Source: Corynebacterium sp. HMSC074A01
Lineage (GTDB): Bacteria > Actinomycetota > Actinomycetes > Mycobacteriales > Mycobacteriaceae
DNA length: 64,000 bases
Assembly: GCF_001831515.1 (NCBI RefSeq)
Contig: NZ_KV825630.1
Coordinates: 226,804 to 290,803 of the forward strand
Direction of reading: 5' to 3'
Part shown: positions 37,199 to 46,014 of the stretch, in pieces
How positions within the stretch are numbered: position 1 is the first letter of the stretch
How the letters are laid out: the number at the start of each line of letters is the position of its first letter
Made by a program: the position numbers and the translations under genes
Notes under the pieces: generated by a model
Told to the model about the DNA's origin: nothing
Databases searched by the model: none
What the model saw: the letters and a program-made list of their open reading frames with translations, nothing else

Positions 37199-38902
37199 CT
37201 ACCCGACGTCGATGCCGAGCTCCTCGCCGGTACCAAGCTCAATGTTGAGGCCTGGCACCGAGGCGATGAGGTTCTGCGTGTACTCGTGCTGCGGGTTGTC
37301 GAAGATGCTGTCCGCATCGCCCTGCTCCACCGCGCGGCCCTTCTCCATCACCACGATGTGGTCCGCAGTCTGGCGCACAACCGCCAGGTCGTGGGTGATG
37401 AACAGGTAAGACAGCTGGTGCTCTTCCTGCAGGTCCGTGAGCAGTTTCAGGATCTGGTTCTGCACTAACACGTCGAGCGCGGAGACCGCCTCATCGAGCA
37501 CGATCACCTCCGGGTTCAGCGCCATCGAGCGCGCAATGGCAATGCGCTGGCGCTGGCCGCCGGACAGCTCGTTCGGGTAGCGGCGCATTGCCGAGCGCGG
37601 CATCTGCACCATGTCGAGCAGCTCCGCCACGCGCGCCTCGCGCTCTTTCCGGCTGCCCACCTTGTGCAGGGTCAACGGCTCCTCGATGCAGCGGTAGATC
37701 GAATGCATCGGATCCAGCGAGCCGTAGGGGTTCTGGAAGACCACCTGCATTTTGCGCCGCATCTCGCGCAATTCCGCGCCCTTGAGTGTGTTGACGTCCT
37801 TGCCCTCGAAGCGCACCTCGCCGCTGGTGGGCTCGAGCAGGTTGAGCACCATGTTCGCCACCGTCGACTTGCCGGAGCCGGACTCGCCAACCAGCGCAAG
37901 CGTTGTGCCGCGGTGGATGTCAAAGGAGACGTCGTCAACCGCGCGGAACATCTGCCCCTTTGACTTGCGGCCGCGCGCCTCGAACTCCTTGACCAAGTTC
38001 TTCACCTCAACGACGAGCTCACCCGCCTCGCCGGTGGTGAGCTTCTCCGAGGTCTCCAGGCCCTGCTTCTTCGCGGACTGGATGCGTGCCGACGCCAGCG
38101 AGGGCGCCGCCTTGACCAGGCGCTTCGTGTAGGGGTGCTGCGGGTTGCGCAGGATCTTCAGGCTCGGGCCCTGCTCCACGATGCGCCCGCGGTGCATCAC
38201 CACGAGGTGGTCCGCGCGCTCTGCGGCGAGCCCGAGGTCGTGCGTGATGAACAGCAGGGCGGTGCCGAGCTCGTCGATAAGCGAGCGCAAGTGGTCCAGA
38301 ATCTTCTTCTGCACCGTGACATCCAGCGCGGAGGTCGGCTCGTCGGCGATCAGCAACTTCGGGCGCGCGGCCAGGCCGATCGCGATCAGCGCGCGCTGGC
38401 GCATGCCGCCGGAGAACTCGTGCGGGTACTGGCGGGCGCGGCGCTCGGTGTCCGTCAGGCCGGCCTCTTCGAGCAGCTTGACGACGCGCTCGTGCCGCTT
38501 CGAGCCCTCCACCACATTATTCGCGCGCAAGGCCTCCTCGACCTGCGTGCCGATCCGCCACACCGGGTTCAAGTTACTCATCGGGTCCTGCGGCACCAGT
38601 CCGATCTGGTTGCCGCGCACCTCGCGCCACTGCTTCGCATCCAGCTTGGTCAAGTCCTCGCCCTCGAGGCGGATCTCGCCGTTGGTCACCTTGCCGGTGC
38701 CGGGGAGCAGTCCCAGCAGCGACATCGCGGCGGTGGACTTGCCGGAGCCGGATTCGCCCACAATCGCGACTGACTGGCCGGGGTAGATCGTCAGGTTGAA
38801 GTCGCGGACCGCCTCGACCACGCCCGTGGTCGAAGAGAAGGTGATTTTGAGGTCCTCGACTTCCAGCAGCGGCTGGGTGTCGTTGGAAAGTGCAGTGCTC
38901 AT
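37199..38902 (-). CDS. Oligopeptide/dipeptide ABC transporter, fused ATPases (DppD-DppF)
   Basis: 567 aa with two full ABC domains: first [11 protein letters not shown], signature FSGGM and Walker [10 protein letters not shown]; second [12 protein letters not shown], signature LSGGQ and VIVLDEAVS. Each is followed by the C-terminal oligopeptide-transporter extension (HPYTKRL and HEYTQNL). It is thus a DppD-DppF fusion that energises DppBC. It overlaps dppC by four bases. No terminator is visible between its stop and the riboswitch, so read-through into the thiamine operon is possible. Confidence 0.93.
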   Translation of the reverse strand: MSTALSNDTQPLLEVEDLKITFSSTTGVVEAVRDFNLTIYPGQSVAIVGESGSGKSTAAMSLLGLLPGTGKVTNGEIRLEGEDLTKLDAKQWREVRGNQIGLVPQDPMSNLNPVWRIGTQVEEALRANNVVEGSKRHERVVKLLEEAGLTDTERRARQYPHEFSGGMRQRALIAIGLAARPKLLIADEPTSALDVTVQKKILDHLRSLIDELGTALLFITHDLGLAAERADHLVVMHRGRIVEQGPSLKILRNPQHPYTKRLVKAAPSLASARIQSAKKQGLETSEKLTTGEAGELVVEVKNLVKEFEARGRKSKGQMFRAVDDVSFDIHRGTTLALVGESGSGKSTVANMVLNLLEPTSGEVRFEGKDVNTLKGAELREMRRKMQVVFQNPYGSLDPMHSIYRCIEEPLTLHKVGSRKEREARVAELLDMVQMPRSAMRRYPNELSGGQRQRIAIARSMALNPEVIVLDEAVSALDVLVQNQILKLLTDLQEEHQLSYLFITHDLAVVRQTADHIVVMEKGRAVEQGDADSIFDNPQHEYTQNLIASVPGLNIELGTGEELGIDVG

Positions 38903-39879
38903 CGCTTCCTCGCCTTCGGGTCAAGGGCGTCGCGCACGGCGTCGCCCATCATGATGAAGCTCAGCACGGTCAGTGCCAAGGCAATTGCCGGGTAGAACAG
39001 CACCATCGGCTGGGTGCGTAGCGACGCCTGCGCCGCCGAAATATCGCCACCCCAGGACACCACCGTGGTAGGCAGGCCGATGCCCAGGAAGGACAGGGTC
39101 GCCTCCGCCACGATGAACGTGCCCAGCGCCACCGTGGCGTACACGATGATCGGGGCCGCCGCGTTCGGCAGGATGTGGGAGATGATAATCCGCGGGTTGC
39201 TCGCGCCCAGCGCGCGGGCGGCGGTGACGAACTCCTCGTTCTTCACGCTCATCACCGCGCCGCGGGTGATACGTGCGATCTGCGTCCAGCCGAACATCGA
39301 CAGGGCGAAGACCACCATCCAGATGGAGCGGTGCCCCTTCATCATGGACATGACCACGATCGCGGCCAGCACGAGCGGCACGGCGAAGAAGATGTCGGTC
39401 AGACGCGACAGCAGCGTGTCCCAGATACCGCCGTAGAAACCGGCGACCGCGCCGATGAGCGTGCCCAGCAGGGTCACGATCAGCGTGGTAAGCACGCCAA
39501 CGGTCACAGAGGCGCGCGCCCCGTAGATCGTGCGCGAGTAAATATCGCAGCCCTGGCGGTCAAAGCCGAAGGGGTGGCCGGGCTCCGCGGGGTTCAGCGA
39601 GCGCGACAGCATGCACTCGCGCGGGTCGACGCTGGCGAACAGGCCAGGGAACAGCGCGATCGCCACCGCCAGCAGAATCAGGATCGCGGAGACCCAGAAC
39701 AAAGGCCGGCGGCGCAGCACGTGCCACGCTTCGGTCCACTGGTTCGAGGGCGCGCGGTCGTCGGGAACCGCGTCGACTGCGCCGAGGCCGGTCTCATCGG
39801 TCTCGGCGACGAAGTATTCCTGGCCGCGCCGGGCCACAGCCCGGTTCGCGTTGGTGTCTGTGTGTGCGTTGTTATGCAT
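38899..39879 (-). CDS. Oligopeptide/dipeptide ABC transporter permease (DppC-like)
   Basis: 326 aa. After a polar N-terminus of about 60 residues and a helix (FWVSAILILLAVAIALFPGLF) comes the binding-protein-dependent permease domain, with the coupling motif EEFVTAARALGASNPRIIISHILPN. The start at 39879 overlaps the dppB stop by eight bases; longer frames are rejected. It pairs with the next permease to form the channel. Confidence 0.92.
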   Translation of the reverse strand: MHNNAHTDTNANRAVARRGQEYFVAETDETGLGAVDAVPDDRAPSNQWTEAWHVLRRRPLFWVSAILILLAVAIALFPGLFASVDPRECMLSRSLNPAEPGHPFGFDRQGCDIYSRTIYGARASVTVGVLTTLIVTLLGTLIGAVAGFYGGIWDTLLSRLTDIFFAVPLVLAAIVVMSMMKGHRSIWMVVFALSMFGWTQIARITRGAVMSVKNEEFVTAARALGASNPRIIISHILPNAAAPIIVYATVALGTFIVAEATLSFLGIGLPTTVVSWGGDISAAQASLRTQPMVLFYPAIALALTVLSFIMMGDAVRDALDPKARKR

Positions 39880-40798
39880 AGCGGATCCTTGGGTCGAGCA
39901 CGGCGTAGAGCAGATCGACAAGCAGGTTGGCCACGATATAGACAATGACCAACACGGTGGTAAAGGAGACGACAGTGGCGGGCTCGCCCTTCAAAATCGC
40001 CTGGTAGATGGTGCCGCCGACGCCGTTGATACCGAAGATGCCCTCGGTGACGATCGCGCCGCCCATCAGCGCGCCGAGATCCGCACCGAGGAAGGTCACC
40101 ACGGGGATCATGGAGTTGCGCAGCACGTGGCGGCGCAGCACAGTCCCCTCGCTTAAGCCCTTCGCGCGCGCGGTGCGGACGTAATCTTCCTGCAGGTTCT
40201 CGCTCACCGACTGCCGGGTCAGCCGGATGACGTAGGCGCACGAGAGCGCGCCCAGCACCACCGCGGGCATGAGTAGCGCCTCAAAGGTTTCGTTGCGTCC
40301 GACGGTGACCGGAAGTAGCCCCCATTTGACGCCGACAAGGTACTGCAGCACGAAGCCGATGACGAAGGACGGAATGGCGATAATGATCAGCGAGGCCACC
40401 AGGATGGTGGAGTCGAAGATGCCGCCGCGGCGGATACCGGCGATAAACCCGAAGATGATGCCGAAGATCGCCTCGAAGGCAATTGCCATGAGCGCGAGCT
40501 TGATGGTCACCGGGAAGGCGTTCGCCATTACCGACGACACGGGCTGGCCGGAAAACGTCGTACCGAAGTCGCCAACGAAAATGCCCTTGATGTAGAGCAG
40601 GTATTGGACGAGGAACGGCTTGTCCAGGTTGTATTCGGCCTCGATGCGGGCGCGGGCGGCCTCGGTCAGTCCGCGGTCACCGCCAAGTGCGGCGACCGGG
40701 TCGCCGGGCATGAGGAAAACAAGTGCGTAGAGCAGCAGCGTCGCGCCAAAGAACACGGGGATCATTTGGAGCAGTCGCCGCACGATGTATCGCTGCAT
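39872..40798 (-). CDS. Oligopeptide/dipeptide ABC transporter permease (DppB-like)
   Basis: 308 aa, six helices. It starts with a typical MQRYIVRRLLQMIPVFFGATLLLY helix and carries the coupling motif EDYVRTARAKGLSEGTVLRRHVLRN. GAFG-like loops are typical of DppB/OppB. It follows dppA by about 100 bases, with a stem-loop in between, and overlaps dppC. Confidence 0.93.
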   Translation of the reverse strand: MQRYIVRRLLQMIPVFFGATLLLYALVFLMPGDPVAALGGDRGLTEAARARIEAEYNLDKPFLVQYLLYIKGIFVGDFGTTFSGQPVSSVMANAFPVTIKLALMAIAFEAIFGIIFGFIAGIRRGGIFDSTILVASLIIIAIPSFVIGFVLQYLVGVKWGLLPVTVGRNETFEALLMPAVVLGALSCAYVIRLTRQSVSENLQEDYVRTARAKGLSEGTVLRRHVLRNSMIPVVTFLGADLGALMGGAIVTEGIFGINGVGGTIYQAILKGEPATVVSFTTVLVIVYIVANLLVDLLYAVLDPRIRYA

Positions 40799-40848
40799 TA
40801 TGGTGCTTTCACGTTTGGAGCGGACGAGCTACGCCGGTTTACGGCGCA

Positions 40849-40878
40849 CAACCCCGAACCGCACGGCGGTCGGGGTTG
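40849..40878 (-). other. Stem-loop between dppA and dppB
   Basis: caaccccga/accgc pairs with gcggt/cggggttg around a 3-base loop, with one bulged base. There is no T-run, so it is more likely a partial terminator or an mRNA-stabilising structure than a full stop. In binding-protein-dependent operons such a hairpin often keeps the binding protein more abundant than the permeases (inference). Confidence 0.6.
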
Positions 40879-40903
40879 GGATGCACAGCTCGAGAGCTAG
40901 GGG

Positions 40904-42508
40904 TTACTGCTTGGTGATCTGCGTGTAGACAGGCATCGACTTCCAGGAGAAGACGACGTTGTCTACTGTGTCCGCGGAACCGCCGTTGACGTTGGCGTAC
41001 CACAGCGGGATAGCCGGCAGGTCCTCCAGCAGGATCTCCTGCGCCTGGTTGTAGGACTCAGATGCGGCGTCGATGTCGCCAGCGTTCGCCGCCTCGGACA
41101 GCAGCTTGTCGAACTCCTCGTTGGAGTAGTCGCCGTCGTTGGAGCCGGCACCGGTGCCGTACAACGGGCCAAGGAAGTTACCCAGCGACGGGTAGTCTGC
41201 CTGCCAGCCGGTGCGGAACGCGCCGTCGATGGTGCGGTTGGTCACGTCATCGCGCAGGGACTTGAAGTCCGGGTAGGCGTTGCCGGTGGCCTCGATGCCG
41301 AGGGTGTTGCGGATGGAGTTGGCCACCGCGTCGACCCAGGCCTGGTGCCCGCCGTCGGCGTTGTAGGAGATGGTGAACTCGCCCTCGAACGGTGCGATCT
41401 CCTCGGCCTCGGCCCACAGGCGCTTGGCCTCCTCCGGGTTGTACTCCAGCACCTCTGCACCCTCCAGGCTGTCGGTGTGGCCCGGGATGACCGGCGAGGT
41501 GAAGTCGGTGGCCGGGGTGCGGGTGCCCTCGAAGATCGTGTCGGTGATCTCCTCGCGGTTGATCGCCATGGAGATCGCCTTGCGGCGCAGTTTGCCCTCC
41601 TCGCCAGAGAAGTGCGGCACGGACTCGCCGACGGTGAAGGACTGGAAGATCGCGGCCGGTTGGTTGACCGCGCGCTCGCCCAGCTCATCCTCGTAGGTGG
41701 AGAATGCCGAGTCCGGGATCGCGTCGAGCACGTCCAGGTTGCCGGCGAGCAGGTCCGCGTAGGCGGCATCCTGCTGCGCGTAGAAGACCCAGGTCACACC
41801 GTCGTTCTGCGGCTCGCGCTCGCCCGCGTACTCCTCGTTGGGCACGACGGTTGCGTCCTGGTTGTGGTTCCACTCGACCAGCTTGTACGGGCCGTTGGAG
41901 ATCGGTGCCTCGCCGTAGGCGTCGATGTCGTCGTACGCGGACGGGTGCATCGGGAAGTATGCGGAGTAGCCCAGGCGCGTCGGGAAGTCGGCCTCCGGCT
42001 GCGCGAGCTCGATGGTGAAGGTCTTATCGTCCTCCACCTTCAGGCCCTCCATCTCTTCCACGCCCTCTTCGTAGCCGAGGATCGGCTCGAAGAAGTAGGA
42101 GGACAGCAGGGAGTTGGCCACGGTGTAGTTCCACGCCTTGACGAAGTCCTCGGCGGTCACCGCCGAGCCGTCGGACCACTTCGCGTCCTTGAGCTTGACG
42201 CGGTAGGTCTTGTCGCCCTCCAGCTCGATGGACTCGGCCAGGTCATTGTGGACCTCGCCGTCAGCGTCGTAGTACACCAGGCCAGCAAAGATCTCGTCGA
42301 CGATGCGGCCGCCGCCCGTCTCGTTGGTGTTGCCCGGGATCAGCGGGTTCTGCGGCTCCGAGCCGTTCGCCAGGATGACGTTGCCGATCTCCGCGCTATC
42401 GGACCCGGATGCTGCGTCCGCGCCGGAGTCAGACGAGTCGCCGCACGCAACGAGCCCAAAGGCAAGGGTTCCTGCTGCCAAAATCGCTGTGGTCTTCTTG
42501 TTCAACAC
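40904..42508 (-). CDS. Oligopeptide/dipeptide-binding lipoprotein (DppA-like)
   Basis: 534 aa extracellular solute-binding protein of family 5. It has a lipoprotein signal (NKKTTAILAAGTLAFGLVAC, Cys 22), then a Ser/Asp-rich linker and the SBP5 fold (KWSDGSAVTAEDFVKAWNY; GYSAYFPMHPSAY; AFRTGWQADYPSLGNFL). It captures peptides for the DppBC/DppDF transporter downstream. The GTG start has a strong TAAGGAGG about six bases upstream. It is the first gene of the operon and divergent from the DUF808 gene. Confidence 0.94.
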   Translation of the reverse strand: MLNKKTTAILAAGTLAFGLVACGDSSDSGADAASGSDSAEIGNVILANGSEPQNPLIPGNTNETGGGRIVDEIFAGLVYYDADGEVHNDLAESIELEGDKTYRVKLKDAKWSDGSAVTAEDFVKAWNYTVANSLLSSYFFEPILGYEEGVEEMEGLKVEDDKTFTIELAQPEADFPTRLGYSAYFPMHPSAYDDIDAYGEAPISNGPYKLVEWNHNQDATVVPNEEYAGEREPQNDGVTWVFYAQQDAAYADLLAGNLDVLDAIPDSAFSTYEDELGERAVNQPAAIFQSFTVGESVPHFSGEEGKLRRKAISMAINREEITDTIFEGTRTPATDFTSPVIPGHTDSLEGAEVLEYNPEEAKRLWAEAEEIAPFEGEFTISYNADGGHQAWVDAVANSIRNTLGIEATGNAYPDFKSLRDDVTNRTIDGAFRTGWQADYPSLGNFLGPLYGTGAGSNDGDYSNEEFDKLLSEAANAGDIDAASESYNQAQEILLEDLPAIPLWYANVNGGSADTVDNVVFSWKSMPVYTQITKQ

Positions 42509-42788
42509 AGCGCCTCCTTAGTTGTCGCTCTTCCAAATCCACCACACCCGCTTGTGAGAAGCCACACAAGGGGCGGTTGTCTCCCATTCCATCACACTTG
42601 TCAGCCGAAAGGGAATCGTTTGGAAAGTTTTTCTTTACCTCGCGGATAATTTTCCTTAACCAAGCACACAGCGAACTGACAGCCACTTCGCTGAGACACA
42701 GCTCACGCCGCGAAAAAGGCGCGGGGCTGTCGGCTGGGGCAGCGTGGCGTCGCTAAGCTTGCACTGCCCCCAAAGGAAAGGAATCAAC

Positions 42789-43706
42789 ATGGCCGGTGGC
42801 CTCCTCGCACTGCTTGACGACGTCGCACTCATCGCCCGCACCGCCGCCGCCTCAACCGACGACGTGGCGACCCTGACCGCGAAAACCTCCGCCAAGGCCG
42901 CGGGCGTGGTCATCGACGACGCGGCGGTGACCCCGCAATACGTCTCCGGTGTCACGCCCGCGCGCGAGCTGCCCATGATCTGGAAAATCACCAAGGGCTC
43001 GCTGCGCAACAAGCTGCTCATCATCCTGCCGATCGCGCTGCTGCTCAACGCGTTCGCGCCCTGGGCGCTCGTGCCGCTGCTCATGCTCGGCGGCTCCTAC
43101 CTCGGCTTCGAGGGCGCCGAGAAGATCGTGCACAAGCTCACCAGCAATGCCGACGAAGAGGCCGAACGCGCCGCGAACAAGAGCCCCGAGGATGAAGACT
43201 CGCTGGTGAAATCGGCAATTACCACCGACCTCATCCTCAGCGCCGAAATCATGATCATCGCCCTCGACGAAGTCGCCGACCAGCCGGTGTGGATGGAGGC
43301 CGCCGTGCTCATCGCCGTCGGCATCTTGATCACGCTTGTGGTCTACGGCGCCGTCGCGGTCCTGGTGAAAATCGACGACATCGGCCGCGGCATGATCGAC
43401 CGTGGCCGCGCCCCTGCCGTCGGCCGCGGCCTCGTCAACGGCATGCCGTACGTGCTCAACGCCATCGGCATCATCGGCACCATCGCCATGCTGTGGGTCG
43501 GCGGCCACCTGATCGTCCGCGGCTTCGACGAAGTCATCGGCTGGCACTTCCCCCACGAACTCGTCGTGCGCGGCACCGAACTCGTCGGCGGTGGCGCGGC
43601 CGGATGGTTCGTCGAAACTGGTATCTCGCTGCTCTTCGGGCTGGCCGTCGGCCTGCTCATCCTCGCCGTCGTGCGCGGCGTCAAGGCGCTCACCCAGCGC
43701 TCCTAG
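42789..43706 (+). CDS. DUF808-family membrane protein
   Basis: 305 aa. It begins MAGGLLALLDDVALIARTAAASTDDVA, the DUF808 (YedI-like) signature, has an acidic loop (SNADEEAERAANKSPEDEDS) and about six helices, with KIDDIGRGMIDRG in the C-terminal part. Function unknown in any organism I can name. AAAGGAAAGGA precedes the ATG. It lies in a divergent intergenic region of 280 bases with the dpp operon. Confidence 0.9.
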   Translation: MAGGLLALLDDVALIARTAAASTDDVATLTAKTSAKAAGVVIDDAAVTPQYVSGVTPARELPMIWKITKGSLRNKLLIILPIALLLNAFAPWALVPLLMLGGSYLGFEGAEKIVHKLTSNADEEAERAANKSPEDEDSLVKSAITTDLILSAEIMIIALDEVADQPVWMEAAVLIAVGILITLVVYGAVAVLVKIDDIGRGMIDRGRAPAVGRGLVNGMPYVLNAIGIIGTIAMLWVGGHLIVRGFDEVIGWHFPHELVVRGTELVGGGAAGWFVETGISLLFGLAVGLLILAVVRGVKALTQRS

Positions 43707-43773
43707 GGTCCTGCTGCGGGGTGCGCCTAGACTGGCACAGGACACTGGACGAGACAAGGAGGCCAGATTCGCC

Positions 43774-44841
43774 GTGGGACTCCAGCGCTACCCGCTTTCG
43801 CCCGCCATCTGGGGCGCGGGCGAGGAAATCCGGCTCACGCACGTGGTGCAGGCGGCCCTGTTCACAGACTTCTCCCCGCAGCGCGCGACACGCTTCATCG
43901 ACGTCGATCTGGAAGCGAACCCCTTGAGCGGCACGTGGCGCGTGCGCTACAACGGTGCCGTCATCGGCTCCGTACCCGCCGCCGACCGCGCCCGCTTCCC
44001 CGACGTCGAACGCGTCCACCGCTCGCTTTTGCGCCCCGGCACGACCGCTTCCTTAAGTTTCAACGCGGAGACCGGCCAGTTCGACGTCGCCGTCATCCTG
44101 CCCCCGCCCCTGCTCGCCGTCCCGCGCAACGACACCCCGGCAGGTGCCTGGGTGCTGCCGCCAGGCGACATGCTCGTCATCGACACCTCCGCGGGGGAGT
44201 TCTCCGCCGAGGAGCTCGCGCTGCTCTCCCCCGGCCAGTGGCTCGTGGCGCTGCACCGCATCGATGACACTGTTGTCGCGCTTTACGACGGCCGCGTCCT
44301 CGGCTCCTTCAACGGCACCGACGCCGCGGACATCACCGCCGCCGTCGACGAAGCGCTGTCCATGGGCGCGCCCGAGGTGTATGCCCGCGCAGTGTTGTTG
44401 GAAGGCATGGCTGGGCTGGATGTCGGCCATCCCGAGGAGGGCATCGTACTTGTCCCGGCGCTGAGCGTGCCGGATGAGCGGCCGCGGCAGCCGTGGTCGC
44501 TGGTGGATTTCCCCGACGGCAGCTGGGCAGTAACCGTCGAGCACGATTACGTGGTCGACGACGAGGACGTGCTGCGACCGCTGCACACGGCGCGCTACGT
44601 CTCGCTCGCGGGCGGCCCGCGGCCAGAAGAGCTCGCCGCGCCGACGGAAATGTTCGGTGTCGTCGATGATGATGCGGCGGACACAGCCGAACCCACAGAA
44701 GCGCCACTTACCGCCCTTCCTGCCAAAGATGTCAAGGGCGCAGGCGACTACCTCACCGAAACGGAGAAGGTTCGCCTGCGCCGCGCAAAGCGCGCCAAAG
44801 AAGCGTCCGGGCGTAAGGCCCACGGACGCCACCGCGCGTAA
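43774..44841 (+). CDS. Hypothetical protein
   Basis: 355 aa; I do not recognise the family. It is soluble (no signal, no transmembrane segment). The N-terminal half is beta-rich (RYNGAVIGSVPAADRARFPDVERVH; AVILPPPLLAVPRND), the C-terminal 40 residues are very basic (RLRRAKRAKEASGRKAHGRHR) and the region before them is acidic. The tail suggests nucleic-acid or acidic-surface binding, but this is a guess. GTG 43774 has AGGAGG about nine bases upstream. It abuts the convergent HNH nuclease gene with no gap. Confidence 0.7.
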   Translation: MGLQRYPLSPAIWGAGEEIRLTHVVQAALFTDFSPQRATRFIDVDLEANPLSGTWRVRYNGAVIGSVPAADRARFPDVERVHRSLLRPGTTASLSFNAETGQFDVAVILPPPLLAVPRNDTPAGAWVLPPGDMLVIDTSAGEFSAEELALLSPGQWLVALHRIDDTVVALYDGRVLGSFNGTDAADITAAVDEALSMGAPEVYARAVLLEGMAGLDVGHPEEGIVLVPALSVPDERPRQPWSLVDFPDGSWAVTVEHDYVVDDEDVLRPLHTARYVSLAGGPRPEELAAPTEMFGVVDDDAADTAEPTEAPLTALPAKDVKGAGDYLTETEKVRLRRAKRAKEASGRKAHGRHRA

Positions 44842-45906
44842 TTACTTCGGCGGTCCGGTTGCTGGGATGTTCGCGGCCCGGGCGTGTCTTCGTGCCGGGT
44901 CGGTGTGTTTAACCCCGCGAGGTGTGAGGTAGCCTTTCGGGCTTTGCCACATGATCTGCCCGCCAACCCGCTGCATCCTGCCCCGGTCCGGTCTGCCGTT
45001 TTGTCGGTTATGGTAGGTGCACAACCAGCACATATTCTCGACCTCGGTCGCCCCGCCTTTGGCCCATTCCTGGATGTGGTGTGCTTCGGAGAAGTCCGCC
45101 GGCTGGTTGCACCCAGCCCACGCGCAGGTGGCGCCGTCCGCGCTCATCAGGGCGCGCAGCTCGCGGGTGGCATGGCGCTCGAGTTTCACCGGGTACAGGT
45201 TGACCGGCCCGTCCGTGGCGGAAATCAGGGCGATGTAGCCGGCTGCTTGCAGCTTCCGGTTGACTAACTCTGCACCGGTGAGCCACTCGCCGTTGGTCAG
45301 CTGGACCTCGACCTCGCCGTCGTCGCGCATGCGCCACTGGACGAAGTCGCCGATGTCCATGTTCAGCACGGTGGTAATCGACGCGTCGCCACCCGTTCGT
45401 GTGTCCTTGAGCCACGCCTGCGGGTCGTCTTTCGCTGCGCGGTACACCGGCAGGATGTCGGTGGTGCGCCCGGTGATGTGGACGGTGGACCAGCCTGTGT
45501 TGTGGAAGGTCACCGACGTCTTGGGCGCACGCGGCGCGGGTGGTTTCAGCTCCTTCTTCAAGGCTTTGGCGCGCTTGACCACGGTGCGCAGATCGCCTTC
45601 GGTTTCGCACAGCTTCTGGCGGTAGTGCCACCGGTCCTTGTCGGAGTCCAGCGAACGCGAGGAGCGCGCGATATAGGCCAGCGTGTCCAGCCGGTGTTCG
45701 TTTTCCCGCGCCGCGGCAACACACGCCGCCTGCGCCTTTGTATTGCGCACCGACCCGTAGAACACCTCGGCAGCAACGGCGAGCTGTTCGGCACGGTCGC
45801 GATCCATCCCGCGGGCGACAAGCTCGGAGGCGCTCGCCGAAGCCGCGTCGGCAACGATGGCGATGCCGGCGCGGTCCTGGGCGATGAGTGCGTCTACGAG
45901 ATTCAT
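44842..45906 (-). CDS. DUF222-HNH endonuclease
   Basis: 354 aa. The N-terminal DUF222 domain (Ala/Arg-rich helices, YGSVRNTKAQAACVAA) is followed by a C-terminal HNH domain: CAWAGCNQPADFSEAHHIQEWAKGGATEVENMCWLC-HNRQ with the two zinc Cys pairs, the HH catalytic pair, the central Asn and the final His. Such proteins are abundant, multi-copy and thought to be mobile in Actinobacteria; the biological role is unclear. ATG 45906 is taken as start since the frame upstream has no ribosome site. Confidence 0.88.
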   Translation of the reverse strand: MNLVDALIAQDRAGIAIVADAASASASELVARGMDRDRAEQLAVAAEVFYGSVRNTKAQAACVAAARENEHRLDTLAYIARSSRSLDSDKDRWHYRQKLCETEGDLRTVVKRAKALKKELKPPAPRAPKTSVTFHNTGWSTVHITGRTTDILPVYRAAKDDPQAWLKDTRTGGDASITTVLNMDIGDFVQWRMRDDGEVEVQLTNGEWLTGAELVNRKLQAAGYIALISATDGPVNLYPVKLERHATRELRALMSADGATCAWAGCNQPADFSEAHHIQEWAKGGATEVENMCWLCTYHNRQNGRPDRGRMQRVGGQIMWQSPKGYLTPRGVKHTDPARRHARAANIPATGPPK

Positions 45907-46014
45907 GCCACCCACCATAAACGCCCGCAACCTGCGCAAACAAGCAAATGTGAGAAGTATTCCACTTTCGCCCCAACAGGGAACCGACAGCCCAATTCGT
46001 GCGTCTAATAAGGG

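Noticed and set aside
42550..42569. CTTGTG/CACAAG inverted repeat upstream of dppA
   Set aside because: Only a 6-bp stem with an 8-base loop; too weak to support an operator or attenuator.
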